A DNA stretch of 64,000 bases from an uncultured Opitutia bacterium (GTDB taxonomy: Bacteria > Verrucomicrobiota > Verrucomicrobiia > Opitutales > Opitutaceae): the NCBI GenBank assembly GCA_903859715.1, contig CAIONS010000062.1, positions 62,001 through 126,000 on the forward strand. The letters are read 5' to 3'. The number at the start of each line of letters is the position of its first letter. Positions within the stretch are counted from its first letter, which is position 1. This document shows, in pieces, positions 20,273 to 29,152 of the stretch. The notes beneath the pieces were generated by a model. It was not told the DNA's origin. It saw nothing but the letters and a program-made list of their open reading frames with translations, and made no database searches. A program made the translations under genes and the position numbers.

Positions 20273-21799
20273 ATGATTAAAGCGCGATTCGGATGGCGGG
20301 AACTGATGCTGGCCGGGCTGTTCAGCCTGGCTGGCGGCGCGTGGGCGGCGATCGAGCCCGTGGCGGTGAATTTCGATTACGTGCGGGCGCTGGCGGTGGC
20401 GGATGCGGCGGCGCCTTATCAGGCTCCGGCGGACGACCTGCCGGCCCGGCTGGCCACGCTGTCCTATGATGAATATCGCGACATCCGGTTCCGGCCGGCG
20501 CAGGCGTTGTGGCGGAATGACGGACTGCCGTTTCAGCTGCAGTTTTTTCATCGCAGCGGGCTGTTTCGCGACAAGGTGACCATCCGGGAGTTCAGCCCGA
20601 CGCATGAGCAGGTGATTCCGTTTGAACGGGAGTTTTTCAGCTACGATTTGGCCAAGGACGTGGGCAACCTGCACTCGTCGCTCGGTTATGCCGGGTTTCG
20701 CGTCCACGCGCCGCTCAACCGGCCCGACTACTATGACGAGGTGATCGCCTTTCTCGGCGCCAGTTATTTCCGGGCCATCGGGGCGCAGCAGGTTTACGGC
20801 CTGTCGGCGCGCGGACTGGCCGTGAATTGCGGGCTGCCGGACCAGCCGGAGGAGTTTCCCCGCTTCACGGATTTCTGGGTGGGCAAGCCCGCGGCCGGCG
20901 ACATGGCGCTTACCATCTATGCGCTGCTGAAAGGGCCGAGTGTGACGGGGGCGTATGAATTCATCGTCCGGCCCGGCAAGGCGACAGTCGTGGATGTCCG
21001 GATGGAGCTGATTTTCCGCCGGCCGGTCGCGCTGCCGGGCGTGGCACCCCTGACGAGCATGTTTTGGTACGGGGAAAACTCAGTCCGGCCCGCGGGCCAG
21101 CTGAGGGAGGAGGTCCATGACTCCGACGGGCTCATCGTGCAGGATGTCATGAGCGGCCGGACGTGGCTTCCGCTGCACAATCCGGACGCGCCCGAGTTTG
21201 CCGTCACGCCGGTGCAGCGGCTCGTGCGTTTCGGCCTGATGCAGCGCGACCGCCGGATTGCGAGCTATGAGGATCTCGAGGCGCACTATGAGCAGCGACC
21301 GTCGGCCTGGATCGAGCCCCGGGGTGACTGGGGCGATGGATCCGTGCGGCTGGTCCAGTTGCCTGCCGGCAGTGAATACGGGGACAACATTGCGGCCTTC
21401 TGGGTGCCGGCCGCCAAGCCGGTGGTCGGGCGTCCCTGGCCGTTTGCCTATCGGATCGTCTGGTCGCTCGGCGAGCCGCCCAGTGATGGATTTGCCCGCG
21501 TGGTAAACACCCATGAGGGAAATTTGCCCGGGTCCGATCACGGCCGGCTGTTCTGGGTCGATTTTGCCGACGAAAGCTTTGCGGCCCGCGACATGACGGC
21601 GCTGGAGGCGGAGATTGAAGTCAGCGCCGGCGGGCACGTGCGGCATCATTCGATCATCCCTTATCCGCAGATCGGCGGTTGGCGCGTGGCGATCGAGACC
21701 GACTCGGTCCAAGCCGGCCAAACGATCAATCTCCGCTGCCGGCTGCGTGCCGGTGCGCAGCCTATCAGTGAAACCTGGTCTTACGTATGGAAGTCATGA
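20273..21799 (+). CDS. opgG: Periplasmic glucan biosynthesis protein OpgG/OpgD family
   Basis: 508 residues with a signal peptide (LMLAGLFSLAGGAWA). MdoG-fold blocks: YDEYRDIRFRPAQALWRND, FQLQFFHRSGLFRDKVTI, GYAGFRVHAPLNRPDYYDEV, FLGASYFRAIGAQQVYGLSA, GLAVNCGLPDQPEEFPRF and ISETWSYVW at the end. It acts in the periplasm on nascent beta-glucan made by OpgH. The OpgG-versus-OpgD choice is uncertain from sequence; the operon with opgH favours opgG. It overlaps the next gene by 4 bp. Confidence 0.93.
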   Translation: MIKARFGWRELMLAGLFSLAGGAWAAIEPVAVNFDYVRALAVADAAAPYQAPADDLPARLATLSYDEYRDIRFRPAQALWRNDGLPFQLQFFHRSGLFRDKVTIREFSPTHEQVIPFEREFFSYDLAKDVGNLHSSLGYAGFRVHAPLNRPDYYDEVIAFLGASYFRAIGAQQVYGLSARGLAVNCGLPDQPEEFPRFTDFWVGKPAAGDMALTIYALLKGPSVTGAYEFIVRPGKATVVDVRMELIFRRPVALPGVAPLTSMFWYGENSVRPAGQLREEVHDSDGLIVQDVMSGRTWLPLHNPDAPEFAVTPVQRLVRFGLMQRDRRIASYEDLEAHYEQRPSAWIEPRGDWGDGSVRLVQLPAGSEYGDNIAAFWVPAAKPVVGRPWPFAYRIVWSLGEPPSDGFARVVNTHEGNLPGSDHGRLFWVDFADESFAARDMTALEAEIEVSAGGHVRHHSIIPYPQIGGWRVAIETDSVQAGQTINLRCRLRAGAQPISETWSYVWKS

Positions 21800-22365
21800 A
21801 CGCCCAACCTGCCACGCATCAGCTCCCGCCCGTCCCTTCCGGGGTCGCGTGGTCCGTCGCGGCGGAGCGTGTCGAACGCTATCTGCGGGCGCATCACCTG
21901 ACCGGCTCCCGGCAAATCGCCCGCCTGACGGCTGACATCATCGGGATTGCCCGCGCCCGCCAGCGTCCGGGAGTCGATCCCATGACGATGGCGATGGAAA
22001 CCGTGGACGCCTGCATGGGCGATTGGTTTGCACGCATGCTGGGGACCGGCGAGCCGGGCGATGCGTTGCTGCTGGCCCGCGGCCGTGTGGCGCTGACGAT
22101 GGGCGAGGTGCCGGCCCGCTGGCCGGAGTATTTCCTGCGCGAGGCGGTGGCGCCGGTCGAGCTGGTCCGGGTTATGCGCGAAGCTGATTTGGGGCGCCGG
22201 CCGGATATTCGCCTGAGCCATATGGCTCCGCCTGCCGCCAAGGCGGCGGTGCCGGCGGGCTGGCTGAGATTGCAGGTGTCGTACCGCTGGCCGTTCGTGC
22301 GCGTGGTGACCGGCTTGGTGATGGCGATCTCTCTCATCGGCACCGTCTGGGCCGCGGGCCTGTAA
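21796..22365 (+). CDS. Unknown protein between opgG and opgH, one C-terminal TM segment
   Basis: 189 residues starting at the ATG that overlaps the opgG stop (ATGA), 11 bp before opgH, so tightly co-translated. The soluble part is helical and Arg/Ala-rich (SVAAERVERYLRAHHLTGSR, QIARLTADIIGIARARQRPG, PMTMAMETVDACMGDWF). The C-terminus is a membrane helix, VRVVTGLVMAISLIGTVWAAGL. I do not recognise the family. In gamma-proteobacteria OpgH has a long N-terminal cytoplasmic region that OpgH lacks here, so this protein might be that part as a separate chain. That is inference. Confidence 0.75.
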   Translation: MNAQPATHQLPPVPSGVAWSVAAERVERYLRAHHLTGSRQIARLTADIIGIARARQRPGVDPMTMAMETVDACMGDWFARMLGTGEPGDALLLARGRVALTMGEVPARWPEYFLREAVAPVELVRVMREADLGRRPDIRLSHMAPPAAKAAVPAGWLRLQVSYRWPFVRVVTGLVMAISLIGTVWAAGL

Positions 22366-22376
22366 CAAGGTGATCG

Positions 22377-24560
22377 ATGCAGCTGCAGGATTTTGATCCC
22401 GAGCAGATTGACCCCGGAGTTGCGCTCCGGCGGCGTGGGTTTGTCGGCGTCATGGTCCTGCTGGTTCTCGCCCCGGCCGTGGCGCTGATGGCAGATCTCC
22501 ATCTGCGGACGGGTTACGACAGCTGGAAGCTCGTGCATCTGGTGATCTTCACGATCCTGTTCGGGTTGCTGGCGTTTGGCGCGCTGCAGGCGCTGCTGGG
22601 CTTCATGCTTTCGCGGCAGGGCGGGGATGCCTGCCGGATTTCTGAGAGCGTGGACTGGACGGAAGATAAGGCGCCGCTCCGGGTGCGCACGGCGGTGGTC
22701 ATGCCGATCTGTCACGAGGATGCGGCCCGCGTGATGGCCGGGGTGCGTGTGATCTATGAGTCGCTGGAGGCGGACGGGCGGTTGCCGGAGTTTGATTTTT
22801 TTGTGCTCAGTGACTCGACCGACCCCAACTGCTGGGTGGCGGAAGAAGTGGCCTGGGCGGCGCTGGTGCGTGAACTCAGCGCGGCCGGGCGGATTTTTTA
22901 CCGTAAGCGCCGCGTCAACACGAACAAGAAGGCCGGCAACATCGCGGACTTTTGCCGGCGCTGGGGCAGTCATTACCGCTACATGGTGGTGCTCGATGCC
23001 GACAGCATCATGACGGGCGGAGCGATCGTGGCCCTCGCGCGGATGATGGAGCGCAACCCCGGCGTGGGTCTCATCCAGGCCGTGCCGAGACTGGTGAACG
23101 GCGAGACGATTTTTGCCCGGCTGCAGCAGTTCGCCAGCCGGCTGTACGGCCCGGTGTTCACGGGGGGAATCAATTACTGGCAGCTCGCCGAGGCGAATTA
23201 CTGGGGACACAACGCCATCATCCGGGTGGCCCCGTTCATGAAGCACTGCTCGCTGCCCGACCTGCCCGGCGCGGGCCCGTTTGGCGGGCGCATCATGAGC
23301 CACGACTATGTCGAGGCGGCGCTCATGCGGCGTGCCGGCTGGCAGGTGTGGCTCGCCGCCGACGTCGAGGGCAGCTTCGAGGAGTGCCCGTCGAACCTGA
23401 TCGATTTCGCCAAGCGCGACCGGCGCTGGCTGCAGGGCAACCTGCAACATGCCCGGCTGGTGGTGGCGCCGGGGTTTCATCCGCTCAGCCGGCTGCATTT
23501 TGCGCTCGGCATTCTGTCCTATCTCGCTTCGCCGCTCTGGCTCGCATTTCTCGTGCTCTCGACGGCGATTGTGTACCGCTTCAAGGCCACGGGTCTCACG
23601 CCGCTGCCGGTGGACAGTTTTGCGGAGCATTTGTCGTGGCGGTTTCAAACGGAGGCGGTGCTGCTGCTCGGCTTGACGCTGGGGCTGCTGTTTCTTCCCA
23701 AAATCCTGGCGCTGCTGGAGCTGCGCGCCCGCCCGGCGGAGGTCGCGGCGTTTGGCGGCTGGATGCGACTGGTCGGGGGAATTTTGCTGGAGACGGTGCT
23801 CTTCACGCTGCTGGCGCCGGTGCTGATGCTATTTCACACCAAGTTCGTCGTGCTGACGCTCCTGCGGCGCAGCGTGGGCTGGAAGACGCAGCGCCGCGGC
23901 CGCGACGGCGAGTCCGACTGGCGCGAAAGCGTGTCTACGCACGCGGGCCACACAGCGCTGGGCGTGATCTGGCTGGCCCTGGCTTGGTGGATCAACCCGA
24001 TGCTGGCGGCGTGGATGTCGCCGATCCTGGCCGGGTTCATCCTTTCAATCCCGGTGTCCTACCTCACCGGCTGCAGGGCTCCCGGGCTGGCCTTGAAGCG
24101 CGCGCATTTTTTGCAGACGCCGGAAGAAAGTGACCCGCCGGCGGAGCTCGTCCGGCTCGACGAACGCCTGAGCGAGCGGACGCACCGGCGCACCGCGGTG
24201 CCGGCGGAAGATGACGGCCTGCTGGAGGCGGTGACCGATCCGTACGTCAATGCGATCCATCTTTCCCAGCTGCGCGCGAAGGAGGATCCGTTGCCGGCGA
24301 ACGAGGTCCGGTTTGCGGTGTTGCGGGAGAGACTGCTCCGCGAAGGTCCGGCGGCGCTGGCGCCCCGCGAAAAGCTGGCGTTGATGCTGGATGCCGATTC
24401 CATGAGCCGGCTGCATCGGGCGCTGTGGGCGGCGCCGGTGGCGGAACTGGCCGCCGGATGGCGCCGGGCACTCGAGCGCCAGGGCGGGAGCAACGAAGGT
24501 GAGCCGGCGGGCAAACACGGCGGCCGGGCGGTGGGAGTGGAGAACCGGATCTGGCGTTGA
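22377..24560 (+). CDS. opgH: Glucans biosynthesis glucosyltransferase H
   Basis: 727 residues, a GT2 membrane synthase. After two N-terminal TM helices come the catalytic motifs FVLSDSTDPNCW, VVLDADSIMTGG (DxD-like), IMSHDYVEAALMRRAGW (catalytic Asp) and KRDRRWLQGNLQH (the R/QxxRW UDP-glucose site). Several TM spans follow (ALGILSYLASPLWLAFLVLS and others). The C-terminal 150 residues are cytoplasmic. It polymerises beta-1,2-glucose from UDP-glucose and exports the chain to OpgG. The N-terminal extension found in enterobacteria is short here. Confidence 0.95.
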   Translation: MQLQDFDPEQIDPGVALRRRGFVGVMVLLVLAPAVALMADLHLRTGYDSWKLVHLVIFTILFGLLAFGALQALLGFMLSRQGGDACRISESVDWTEDKAPLRVRTAVVMPICHEDAARVMAGVRVIYESLEADGRLPEFDFFVLSDSTDPNCWVAEEVAWAALVRELSAAGRIFYRKRRVNTNKKAGNIADFCRRWGSHYRYMVVLDADSIMTGGAIVALARMMERNPGVGLIQAVPRLVNGETIFARLQQFASRLYGPVFTGGINYWQLAEANYWGHNAIIRVAPFMKHCSLPDLPGAGPFGGRIMSHDYVEAALMRRAGWQVWLAADVEGSFEECPSNLIDFAKRDRRWLQGNLQHARLVVAPGFHPLSRLHFALGILSYLASPLWLAFLVLSTAIVYRFKATGLTPLPVDSFAEHLSWRFQTEAVLLLGLTLGLLFLPKILALLELRARPAEVAAFGGWMRLVGGILLETVLFTLLAPVLMLFHTKFVVLTLLRRSVGWKTQRRGRDGESDWRESVSTHAGHTALGVIWLALAWWINPMLAAWMSPILAGFILSIPVSYLTGCRAPGLALKRAHFLQTPEESDPPAELVRLDERLSERTHRRTAVPAEDDGLLEAVTDPYVNAIHLSQLRAKEDPLPANEVRFAVLRERLLREGPAALAPREKLALMLDADSMSRLHRALWAAPVAELAAGWRRALERQGGSNEGEPAGKHGGRAVGVENRIWR

Positions 24561-24703
24561 GTCAGAACAAAGTGCGGCGAGCACGCCGCACAGCCGCTGG
24601 GCTTACCAGCACAAAGGTAGGAATGCGGCTGCGGCAGTCCCGCACGGAACATTAAAACGGCTTTGCCGCTTGTGTTGCCGTCGGACGCACGGAAAATTTC
24701 CGC

Positions 24704-26008
24704 ATGCAGCCGAACACAGGATTTGGTCTGGGCACGGAGGAAGTGAAGCGCCGGCATATTTTGCCGAAAGCGCTGATCGTCGGCCTGGTGGCCGGATTGA
24801 TTGCATCGGCGTTTCGCGTGGCGCTGCAAACAGTCGAGCAAGGCCGGATCACATGGCTGACCGGTTTGCCGTGGGCGGGCCGGCTGGCGGTCGCGGTGGG
24901 CGTGGGCGTCGCGGGCGGAGCGCTGGGCCTGTGGCTGGTGCGGCGGTTTGCCCCGGAGACGGCGGGCAGTGGCATTCCACATTTGAAGTCGGTCGTGCTC
25001 GGTGAGCGGGTCCTGAATTGGCGGCGCGTGCTGCCGGTGAAATTCTTTGCGGGCCTCGCGAGCATTGGCGGAGGCATGGCCCTCGGCCGCGAGGGGCCGA
25101 CGGTGCAGATGGGCGGTGCGACCGGGCTGATGGTGGCGGGCTGGTTCCGGGTGAAAGCGGGCGAGGGCGAACGCAAGGCGCTGATCAGCGCGGGCGCAGG
25201 CGCGGGCCTGGCAGCGGCGTTCAACGCCCCGCTGGCCGGCATGATCTTCGTGCTTGAGGAACTGCAGGGCAACTTCACGCCCGTGGTGTTTGTCGCGGCG
25301 TTTCTCGCGTCGGTGACGGCGGACGTGGTGGGGCGCGTGCTGACCGGGGAAATGCCGGTGTTCGCCCTCGGGGCGTTGCCGCCGCCGACGCTGGCGGTGC
25401 TGCCCGTGGCGCTGGTGCTGGGATTGGGCGCGGGGCTGGGCGGAGTGATTTTCAACCGGAGTCTGTTGGGGAGTCTCGATCTGTTTGACCGGCTGCGGGC
25501 GTGGCCGGCGTGGGCTGTGGGCGCGCTGGCGGGCGGGGTGGTGGGGCTGGCGAGCGGATTTTTCCCGGTGCTGGCCGGCGGGGGCGGGGCGCTGGCCGAG
25601 CAGGCGTTGAGTGGCGCGATTGCGCTGCGCTGGCTGCCGCTGCTCCTCCTCGCGCGGTTTGCCCTCACGATGATCAGTTACGGCTCGGGCGCCGCGGGCG
25701 GCATCTTTGCCCCGCTGCTCGTGATCGGCGCGTTTGGCGGACTCGCCACGGGTGGACTCGCGCACGCGGTCGCGCCGGCCCTGGCGCCGCATCCCGCGAT
25801 TTTCGCGGTGCTGGGGATGGGCGCGCTGTTCACGGCCATCGTACGCGCGCCGCTCACCGGCATCGTGCTGATGATCGAGCTGACGGGAAAATATGACTTC
25901 ATGCTGCCGCTGCTCGTGAGCTGCCTCGCGGCTTATGGCGTGGCGGAGGCGCTGAACGACAAGCCAATCTATGAGGCGCTGCGTGAGCGGTCTTCCGTGA
26001 CGAAGTAG
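24704..26008 (+). CDS. clcA: ClC-type chloride channel/antiporter
   Basis: 434 residues with about ten hydrophobic helices. The selectivity motifs are all present: GSGIPHLK near residue 90, GREGPT near residue 128 (its Glu is the gating glutamate) and GAAGGIFAPLL near residue 330. An EE pair in MIFVLEELQ near residue 181 corresponds to the internal proton-path glutamate of H+/Cl- exchangers. An exchanger rather than a channel is therefore likely. No CBS domains follow. Confidence 0.93.
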   Translation: MQPNTGFGLGTEEVKRRHILPKALIVGLVAGLIASAFRVALQTVEQGRITWLTGLPWAGRLAVAVGVGVAGGALGLWLVRRFAPETAGSGIPHLKSVVLGERVLNWRRVLPVKFFAGLASIGGGMALGREGPTVQMGGATGLMVAGWFRVKAGEGERKALISAGAGAGLAAAFNAPLAGMIFVLEELQGNFTPVVFVAAFLASVTADVVGRVLTGEMPVFALGALPPPTLAVLPVALVLGLGAGLGGVIFNRSLLGSLDLFDRLRAWPAWAVGALAGGVVGLASGFFPVLAGGGGALAEQALSGAIALRWLPLLLLARFALTMISYGSGAAGGIFAPLLVIGAFGGLATGGLAHAVAPALAPHPAIFAVLGMGALFTAIVRAPLTGIVLMIELTGKYDFMLPLLVSCLAAYGVAEALNDKPIYEALRERSSVTK

Positions 26009-26227
26009 CTGGAGTGAGTGGAGCCGCGGTCAGATCAGGCCGGAAGTTTAACCGCGAAGATCGCCAAGTCCGCGAAGGGCGGATCGAAAGATCATTAACC
26101 GTGGTTGAGAATCGGCCGGTTTCGCGAGCGTAGCGTGCTTGGCGGTGGAAGTTGGTTTTGTGCCGGCCCTTTCGCTGATATTTCTGCTTTGCGCCTGAGG
26201 GCCGGGATGAGAGTCTCACCGGCTGCC
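26009..26227. other. Intergenic with a single 9-nt-period arm
   Basis: GTTTAACCGCGAAGATCGCC (from 26045) continues as AAGTCCGCGAAG to 26079, the same 9-nt word as the ACCACGAAG family but diverged and unpaired. Otherwise nothing is recognised before psd. Confidence 0.5.
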
Positions 26228-27127
26228 ATGTCTGCCGAACCCATCCGCTACTACGACCGCTACACCCAGACCGTGAAGACCGAGCAGGTCTATGGGGAGT
26301 CCTGGCTGCGGTTTGCCTATGAGAATCCGGCGGGGCGGTTTTTCGTGTGGCTGGCGGCGCGGCGGGTCTGGTTTTCGAAATGGTATGGCCGGAAGATGAA
26401 CAAGCGCGTGAGCGCGCAGCGGATTTTGCCGTTCATCACGACGTATAACATCGATGTCGATGAATTCGCCAAGTCGCCCTTCGACTACAAGAATTTCAAC
26501 GAGTTCTTCTACCGCGCGCTGAAACCCGAGGCCCGGCCGGTCGTGTCGGAAGAGCGGGTGGCCGTGCTGCCGGCCGACGGGCGGCACCTGGCGTTTCCCA
26601 ACGTCGACACCGCCGACGGGTTTTATGTGAAGGGGATGAAGTTCAGCCTGGAGGAATTGCTGGGCGACGCAGCGCTGGCGCAAACCTTCGCCGGCGGGGC
26701 GATGCTGATTTCGCGGCTGTGTCCGGTGGATTATCACCGGTTTCATTTCCCGGTCGCCGGCGTGCCGGGCGAGGCAAAGCTGATCAATGGCTGGCTGTAT
26801 TCGGTCAGTCCCGTCGCGCTGCGGCGCAACATCCGGTACATGGTCGAGAACAAGCGCATGCTCACACTGATCGAGTCCCCGCAGTTCGGCACGGTGGCGA
26901 TGCTAGAGGTGGGCGCGACGAATGTGGGCAGCATCCAGCAATCCCACATCCCGGGCCGGGTGGCGGTGAAGGGCGCGGAAAAGGGCTTGTTCGCCTTTGG
27001 TGGCTCCTGCGTGATCACACTCTTCCAGCGCGACCGCATCCGCTTCGAGGCGGACCTGGCCGCGCAGAGCGGGCAGTGCATCGAGACGTACGCGCGGATG
27101 GGGGACCGGCTGGGAGTCGCGACGTAA
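26228..27127 (+). CDS. psd: Phosphatidylserine decarboxylase proenzyme
   Basis: 299 residues from MSAEPIRYYDRYT; other in-frame ATGs upstream lie in non-conserved sequence. Family blocks: FNEFFYRALKPEARPV, VLPADGRHLAFPNV, LCPVDYHRFHFPVAG (catalytic His near residue 168) and the self-cleavage site FAFGGSCVITLFQ near residue 258, where the Ser becomes the pyruvoyl group. The motif is GGSC rather than LGST or GGSS. It converts phosphatidylserine to phosphatidylethanolamine at the inner membrane. No pssA is adjacent. A 7-nt-period arm begins a few bases after the stop codon. Confidence 0.93.
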   Translation: MSAEPIRYYDRYTQTVKTEQVYGESWLRFAYENPAGRFFVWLAARRVWFSKWYGRKMNKRVSAQRILPFITTYNIDVDEFAKSPFDYKNFNEFFYRALKPEARPVVSEERVAVLPADGRHLAFPNVDTADGFYVKGMKFSLEELLGDAALAQTFAGGAMLISRLCPVDYHRFHFPVAGVPGEAKLINGWLYSVSPVALRRNIRYMVENKRMLTLIESPQFGTVAMLEVGATNVGSIQQSHIPGRVAVKGAEKGLFAFGGSCVITLFQRDRIRFEADLAAQSGQCIETYARMGDRLGVAT

Positions 27128-27129
27128 AC

Positions 27130-27253
27130 GTCGCGACAAGTATCAAGTAACAAGGGGCAGGTATCAGGAATCCGACGCGCATACAAAGACCGCATGGAAT
27201 CGCCGCTTGCGTTCAGCACTCGAAAATCCGAAATCAAAAATCGAAAATCGAGT
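27130..27253. repeat. Two unpaired 7-nt-period arms
   Basis: 27134-27171 reads in 7-nt steps CAAGTAT, CAAGTAA, CAAGGGG, CAGGTAT (the word family of 55940-56072). 27218-27253 reads TCGAAAA, TCCGAAA, TCAAAAA, TCGAAAA (the word family of the gcvP and U32 inserts). They sit between psd and tRNA-Leu. Confidence 0.75.
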
Positions 27254-27260
27254 CACGCCC

Positions 27261-27342
27261 GCCCGGGTGGTGGAATTGGCAGACACGACGGTCTTAGAAG
27301 CCGTTGCCGCAAGGCTTGCAGGTTCGAGTCCTGTCCTGGGCA
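27261..27342 (+). tRNA. tRNA-Leu (anticodon TAG)
   Basis: The acceptor GCCCGGG pairs with CCTGGGC. The D arm is GGTGGAATTGGCAGACACG. The anticodon stem ACGGT/GCCGT encloses CTTAGAA (anticodon TAG). A short variable arm TTGCCGCAAGG (class II) and the T arm GCAGGTTCGAGTCCTGT follow. CCA is not encoded. Confidence 0.95.
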
Positions 27343-27360
27343 CTATCTCCAGATTCCGAT

Positions 27361-27510
27361 CTACCGGGTCGGGATCACATGCGACGGGTCGACTCGGGCG
27401 TGGAAGGAGGGATCAAGCAGCGCGAAGGCCAAGGCGAGGACGAGCAACGTGATGAGCGCGATCGTGGCCGGCCAGTCCTTGTCGGAAGTGGGTTGGGTGT
27501 GCGGTTTCAT
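27361..27510 (-). CDS. Small single-pass membrane protein (49 aa), unknown
   Basis: MKPHTQPTSDKDWPATIALI, then LITLLVLALAFALLDPSF forming one TM helix, with a short polar tail ending at TAG 27361. The start is supported by AGAGGAATCCCG just upstream of the ATG, a good Shine-Dalgarno for this genome. It converges on tRNA-Leu and diverges from the PPi-phosphofructokinase gene. The shared 240-bp upstream region contains an 18-bp perfect palindrome. Family unknown. Confidence 0.6.
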   Translation of the reverse strand: MKPHTQPTSDKDWPATIALITLLVLALAFALLDPSFHARVDPSHVIPTR

Positions 27511-27612
27511 CGGGATTCCTCTTGGACACGATAGTGCGCCGGGCGTTTTCCGCCTAATTAAGAATCGGCGCGTAACCGCTAAGAAAAGGTCAACGCCGGT
27601 GGCACCGGCCGT

Positions 27613-27653
27613 CCCGATCAGTTTGTCACCTATTGGGTGACAAACTGATCGGG
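27613..27653. promoter_or_regulatory. 18-bp perfect inverted repeat between divergent genes
   Basis: CCCGATCAGTTTGTCACC (27613-27630) and GGTGACAAACTGATCGGG (27636-27653) are exact reverse complements with a 5-nt spacer. It lies about 100 bp from both the small membrane gene start and the pfp start and has no T-run, so an operator or RNA stem is more likely than a terminator. It is not a member of the repeat families. Confidence 0.6.
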
Positions 27654-27750
27654 GTGAAAAGCGGGCCCGAGGAGCGCGGTTTTCTTCCGTGTCATGCGAC
27701 GGCGGGCGGGCTGGACGGCGAGCATGGGACCTGCTTGATGGAGCCCACTC

Positions 27751-28959
27751 ATGCCGCCCCGTAAAGTTGCCATCCTTACCGCCGGCGGGCTCGCGCCCTG
27801 CCTCAGTGCCGCCACGGGCGGGTTGATCGAGCGTTACACCGCCATCGCCCCCGAGATCGAGCTCATCTGCTACCGCAACGGCTACAAGGGGCTCCTGCTC
27901 GGCGACCGCATTGCCGTGGCCGACGACCTGCGTGATTCGGCGCGGGTGCTGCGCCATTACGGCGGCAGTCCCATTGGCAACAGCCGGGTGAAGCTCACCA
28001 ACGTGAAGGACTGCGTGAAGCGCGGCCTCGTGAAGGAAGGCCAGGATCCGTTGGCCGTGGCGGCCGAGCAGTTGCGCAAGGACGGCGTGGATGTGCTCCA
28101 CACCATTGGCGGCGACGACACGAACACGACCGCGGCCGATCTGGCCGCCTATCTGAAGAAGGAGGGCCATGAGCTGACCGTCATCGGCCTGCCGAAGACG
28201 ATCGACAACGACATCATCCCCATCCGCCAGAGCCTCGGGGCGCTCACCGCGGCGCGTGAGGGCGCGTTGTTTTTCCAACGCGTGGTCGCCGAGCACAGCT
28301 CGAGTACCCGCGTCCTCATCATCCACGAGATCATGGGCCGGCATTGCGGCTGGCTCGCGGCGGCGACGACGTACGAATACCAGAAGCTGCTCGAGTCCCA
28401 GCCGTATGTCCCGAGCCTGGGTATCAGCCGCGCCCGGATGTCGGTGCACGGTGTTTATCTGCCGGAGCTGCCGTTTGACATCAACGTCGAGGCGGCGCGC
28501 GTGCGCGCGGTGATGGACCAGGAGGGCAATGCGAACATTTTCCTGAGCGAGGGCGCCGGGGTGGAGCAGATCGTCGCCGAGATGATCGCCCGCGGCGAGG
28601 AGCCGCCGCGCGACCCGTTCGGCCACGTGAAACTGGACCTGATCAACCCGGGCAAGTGGTTCGGCGAGCGCTTCGCCAAGCTGCTCGGCGCCGACAAGGT
28701 GCTTGTCCAGAAGAGCGGCTATTTTGCGCGGGCCGCGGCGGCCAACAGCGCGGACCTCGGGCTGATTGACCGCTGCGTGCGGCATGCCGTCACCTGTGCG
28801 CTGCGGCGCGAAAGCGGTGTGGTGGGCGAGGACGAGGAGCGGAACAACGAGCTGCGCGCGATCGAGTTTCCCCGCATCAAGGGCGGCAAGCATTTCGACA
28901 TCCACACGCCGTGGTTCACGAAACTGCTGGCACAGATCGGCCAGGCCGCGCCGGTGTGA
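27751..28959 (+). CDS. pfp: Pyrophosphate-dependent 6-phosphofructokinase
   Basis: 402 residues. The phosphoryl-donor motif is GGDDTN where ATP enzymes have GGDGS, and the catalytic motif is LPKTIDND (Lys before TIDND) where ATP enzymes have Gly. Both mark the PPi-dependent class. Other family blocks: GGLAPCLSAATGGLIERY, IHEIMGRHCGWLAAATTYEY (MGR) and FLSEGAG. It interconverts fructose-6-P and fructose-1,6-P2 reversibly with PPi. Together with the polyphosphate glucokinase at 50149 this suggests sparing of ATP in glycolysis (inference). Confidence 0.92.
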   Translation: MPPRKVAILTAGGLAPCLSAATGGLIERYTAIAPEIELICYRNGYKGLLLGDRIAVADDLRDSARVLRHYGGSPIGNSRVKLTNVKDCVKRGLVKEGQDPLAVAAEQLRKDGVDVLHTIGGDDTNTTAADLAAYLKKEGHELTVIGLPKTIDNDIIPIRQSLGALTAAREGALFFQRVVAEHSSSTRVLIIHEIMGRHCGWLAAATTYEYQKLLESQPYVPSLGISRARMSVHGVYLPELPFDINVEAARVRAVMDQEGNANIFLSEGAGVEQIVAEMIARGEEPPRDPFGHVKLDLINPGKWFGERFAKLLGADKVLVQKSGYFARAAAANSADLGLIDRCVRHAVTCALRRESGVVGEDEERNNELRAIEFPRIKGGKHFDIHTPWFTKLLAQIGQAAPV

Positions 28960-28968
28960 GGTTTTGTT

Positions 28969-29137
28969 TAACCACGAAGGACACGAAGAGCACGAAGTCG
29001 GAGCCCAATCCCCAAGCTTTTTTACAGGATGCAACAGAGAGAACAGAGGGAGAGTTTTCTCCATTCCCTCAGTTTCTTTCTGTAAGAAATGATTGGCTGG
29101 GTGTCGGGCCTTCGTGTGCTTCGTGACCTTGGTGATG
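28969..29137. repeat. Nested 9-nt-period inverted repeats
   Basis: Outer arm TAACCACGAAGGACACGAAG (28969 on) is mirrored at about 29109-29137 (CCTTCGTGTGCTTCGTGACC). Inner arm TTTTACAGGATGCAACAGAG (about 29019 on) is mirrored at about 29059-29088 (TCTCCATTCCCTCAG...). Each arm steps in 9 nt. The same two words are nested in the same order at 30641-30813 and 35735-35904. Confidence 0.9.
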
Positions 29138-29152
29138 AAAATCCGAAGCCTT

